Source: Alicyclobacillus sp. SO9
Lineage (GTDB): Bacteria > Bacillota > Bacilli > Alicyclobacillales > Alicyclobacillaceae
DNA: 64,000 bases
Direction of reading: 5' to 3'
Assembly: GCF_016406125.1 (NCBI RefSeq)
Contig: NZ_CP066339.1
Span: 1,612,001 to 1,676,000, forward strand
The stretch's first letter is position 1. Each line of letters starts with the position of its first letter. The notes beneath the pieces are model-generated. The model did not search any database, had not been told where the DNA came from, and worked only from the letters and a program-made list of their open reading frames with translations. Below are positions 63,926-64,000 of the stretch, piece by piece. The translations under genes and the position numbers were made by a program.

Positions 63926-63958
63926 GAAACCACAAAGAAACCACAAAGAAACCACAAA
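63926..63958. repeat. 11-bp tandem repeat, three copies
   Basis: Unit GAAACCACAAA repeated three times just after the lapA-like gene. Confidence 0.93.
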
Positions 63959-64000
63959 AGAAAAGGCTGCCCAATGCCTTTGTCCAAACATGAATGCTGC

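Overview
The window looks like a chromosome segment of a spore-forming Bacillota of the Alicyclobacillus type. The evidence is a sporulation sigma factor gene (sigK), a tetraprenyl-beta-curcumene synthase, DynA-type dynamins, a SAM-I (S-box) riboswitch, strong AGGAGG-type ribosome binding sites and frequent TTG starts. Genus assignment is inference; no rRNA gene is present.

Layout. 1-14.1 kb is ordinary chromosome: the end of an M32 carboxypeptidase, a thioredoxin, an acyl-CoA dehydrogenase and two acyl-CoA ligases, a SAM-riboswitch-controlled metY-hom operon, pcrA, a GNAT enzyme and tag. 14.65-29.0 kb is a 14.35-kb element with its own serine recombinase. It carries a uronate/amino-sugar catabolic locus: ROK regulator, ABC sugar importer without ATPase, an unrecognised 833-aa protein, a GH105-type unsaturated uronyl hydrolase, kduI, kduD, KDPG aldolase and nagB. 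Its 9-bp direct repeats show that it sits inside a small gene, and precise excision would rejoin that gene in frame (about 188 aa). 29.2-46.3 kb is again core chromosome: nifU-like, yihY, osmC, folB, ytpB, an M42 peptidase, a DynA homologue split into two genes, htrA, yfhO and a yknWXYZ-type operon. 46.8-48.7 kb is an IS1182-type insertion sequence. 49.2-56.4 kb holds a polysaccharide deacetylase and sigK, which is cut in two by a compact 4.7-kb skin-type element. That element carries a SpoIVCA-like recombinase, a rhodanese/metallo-beta-lactamase (persulfide dioxygenase-like) gene, a small membrane protein and a NapH-like polyferredoxin. 55.7-64 kb is core chromosome with rnz, a 2-hydroxyacid dehydrogenase, an isoaspartyl dipeptidase, an Asn/Ser/Thr-rich anchored protein, yfbR-like and lapA-like genes, and several minisatellites.

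The main discovery is that one window holds two unrelated serine-recombinase elements, each interrupting a gene in frame. One is the known sigK situation with unusual sulfur-redox cargo. The other is a sugar-catabolic island in an unidentified gene. In both, a short open reading frame precedes the recombinase and could be a recombination directionality factor. For sigK the reconstructed attP is a 15-bp inverted repeat (14/15 matches) around a 10-bp centre, which fixes the boundaries well.
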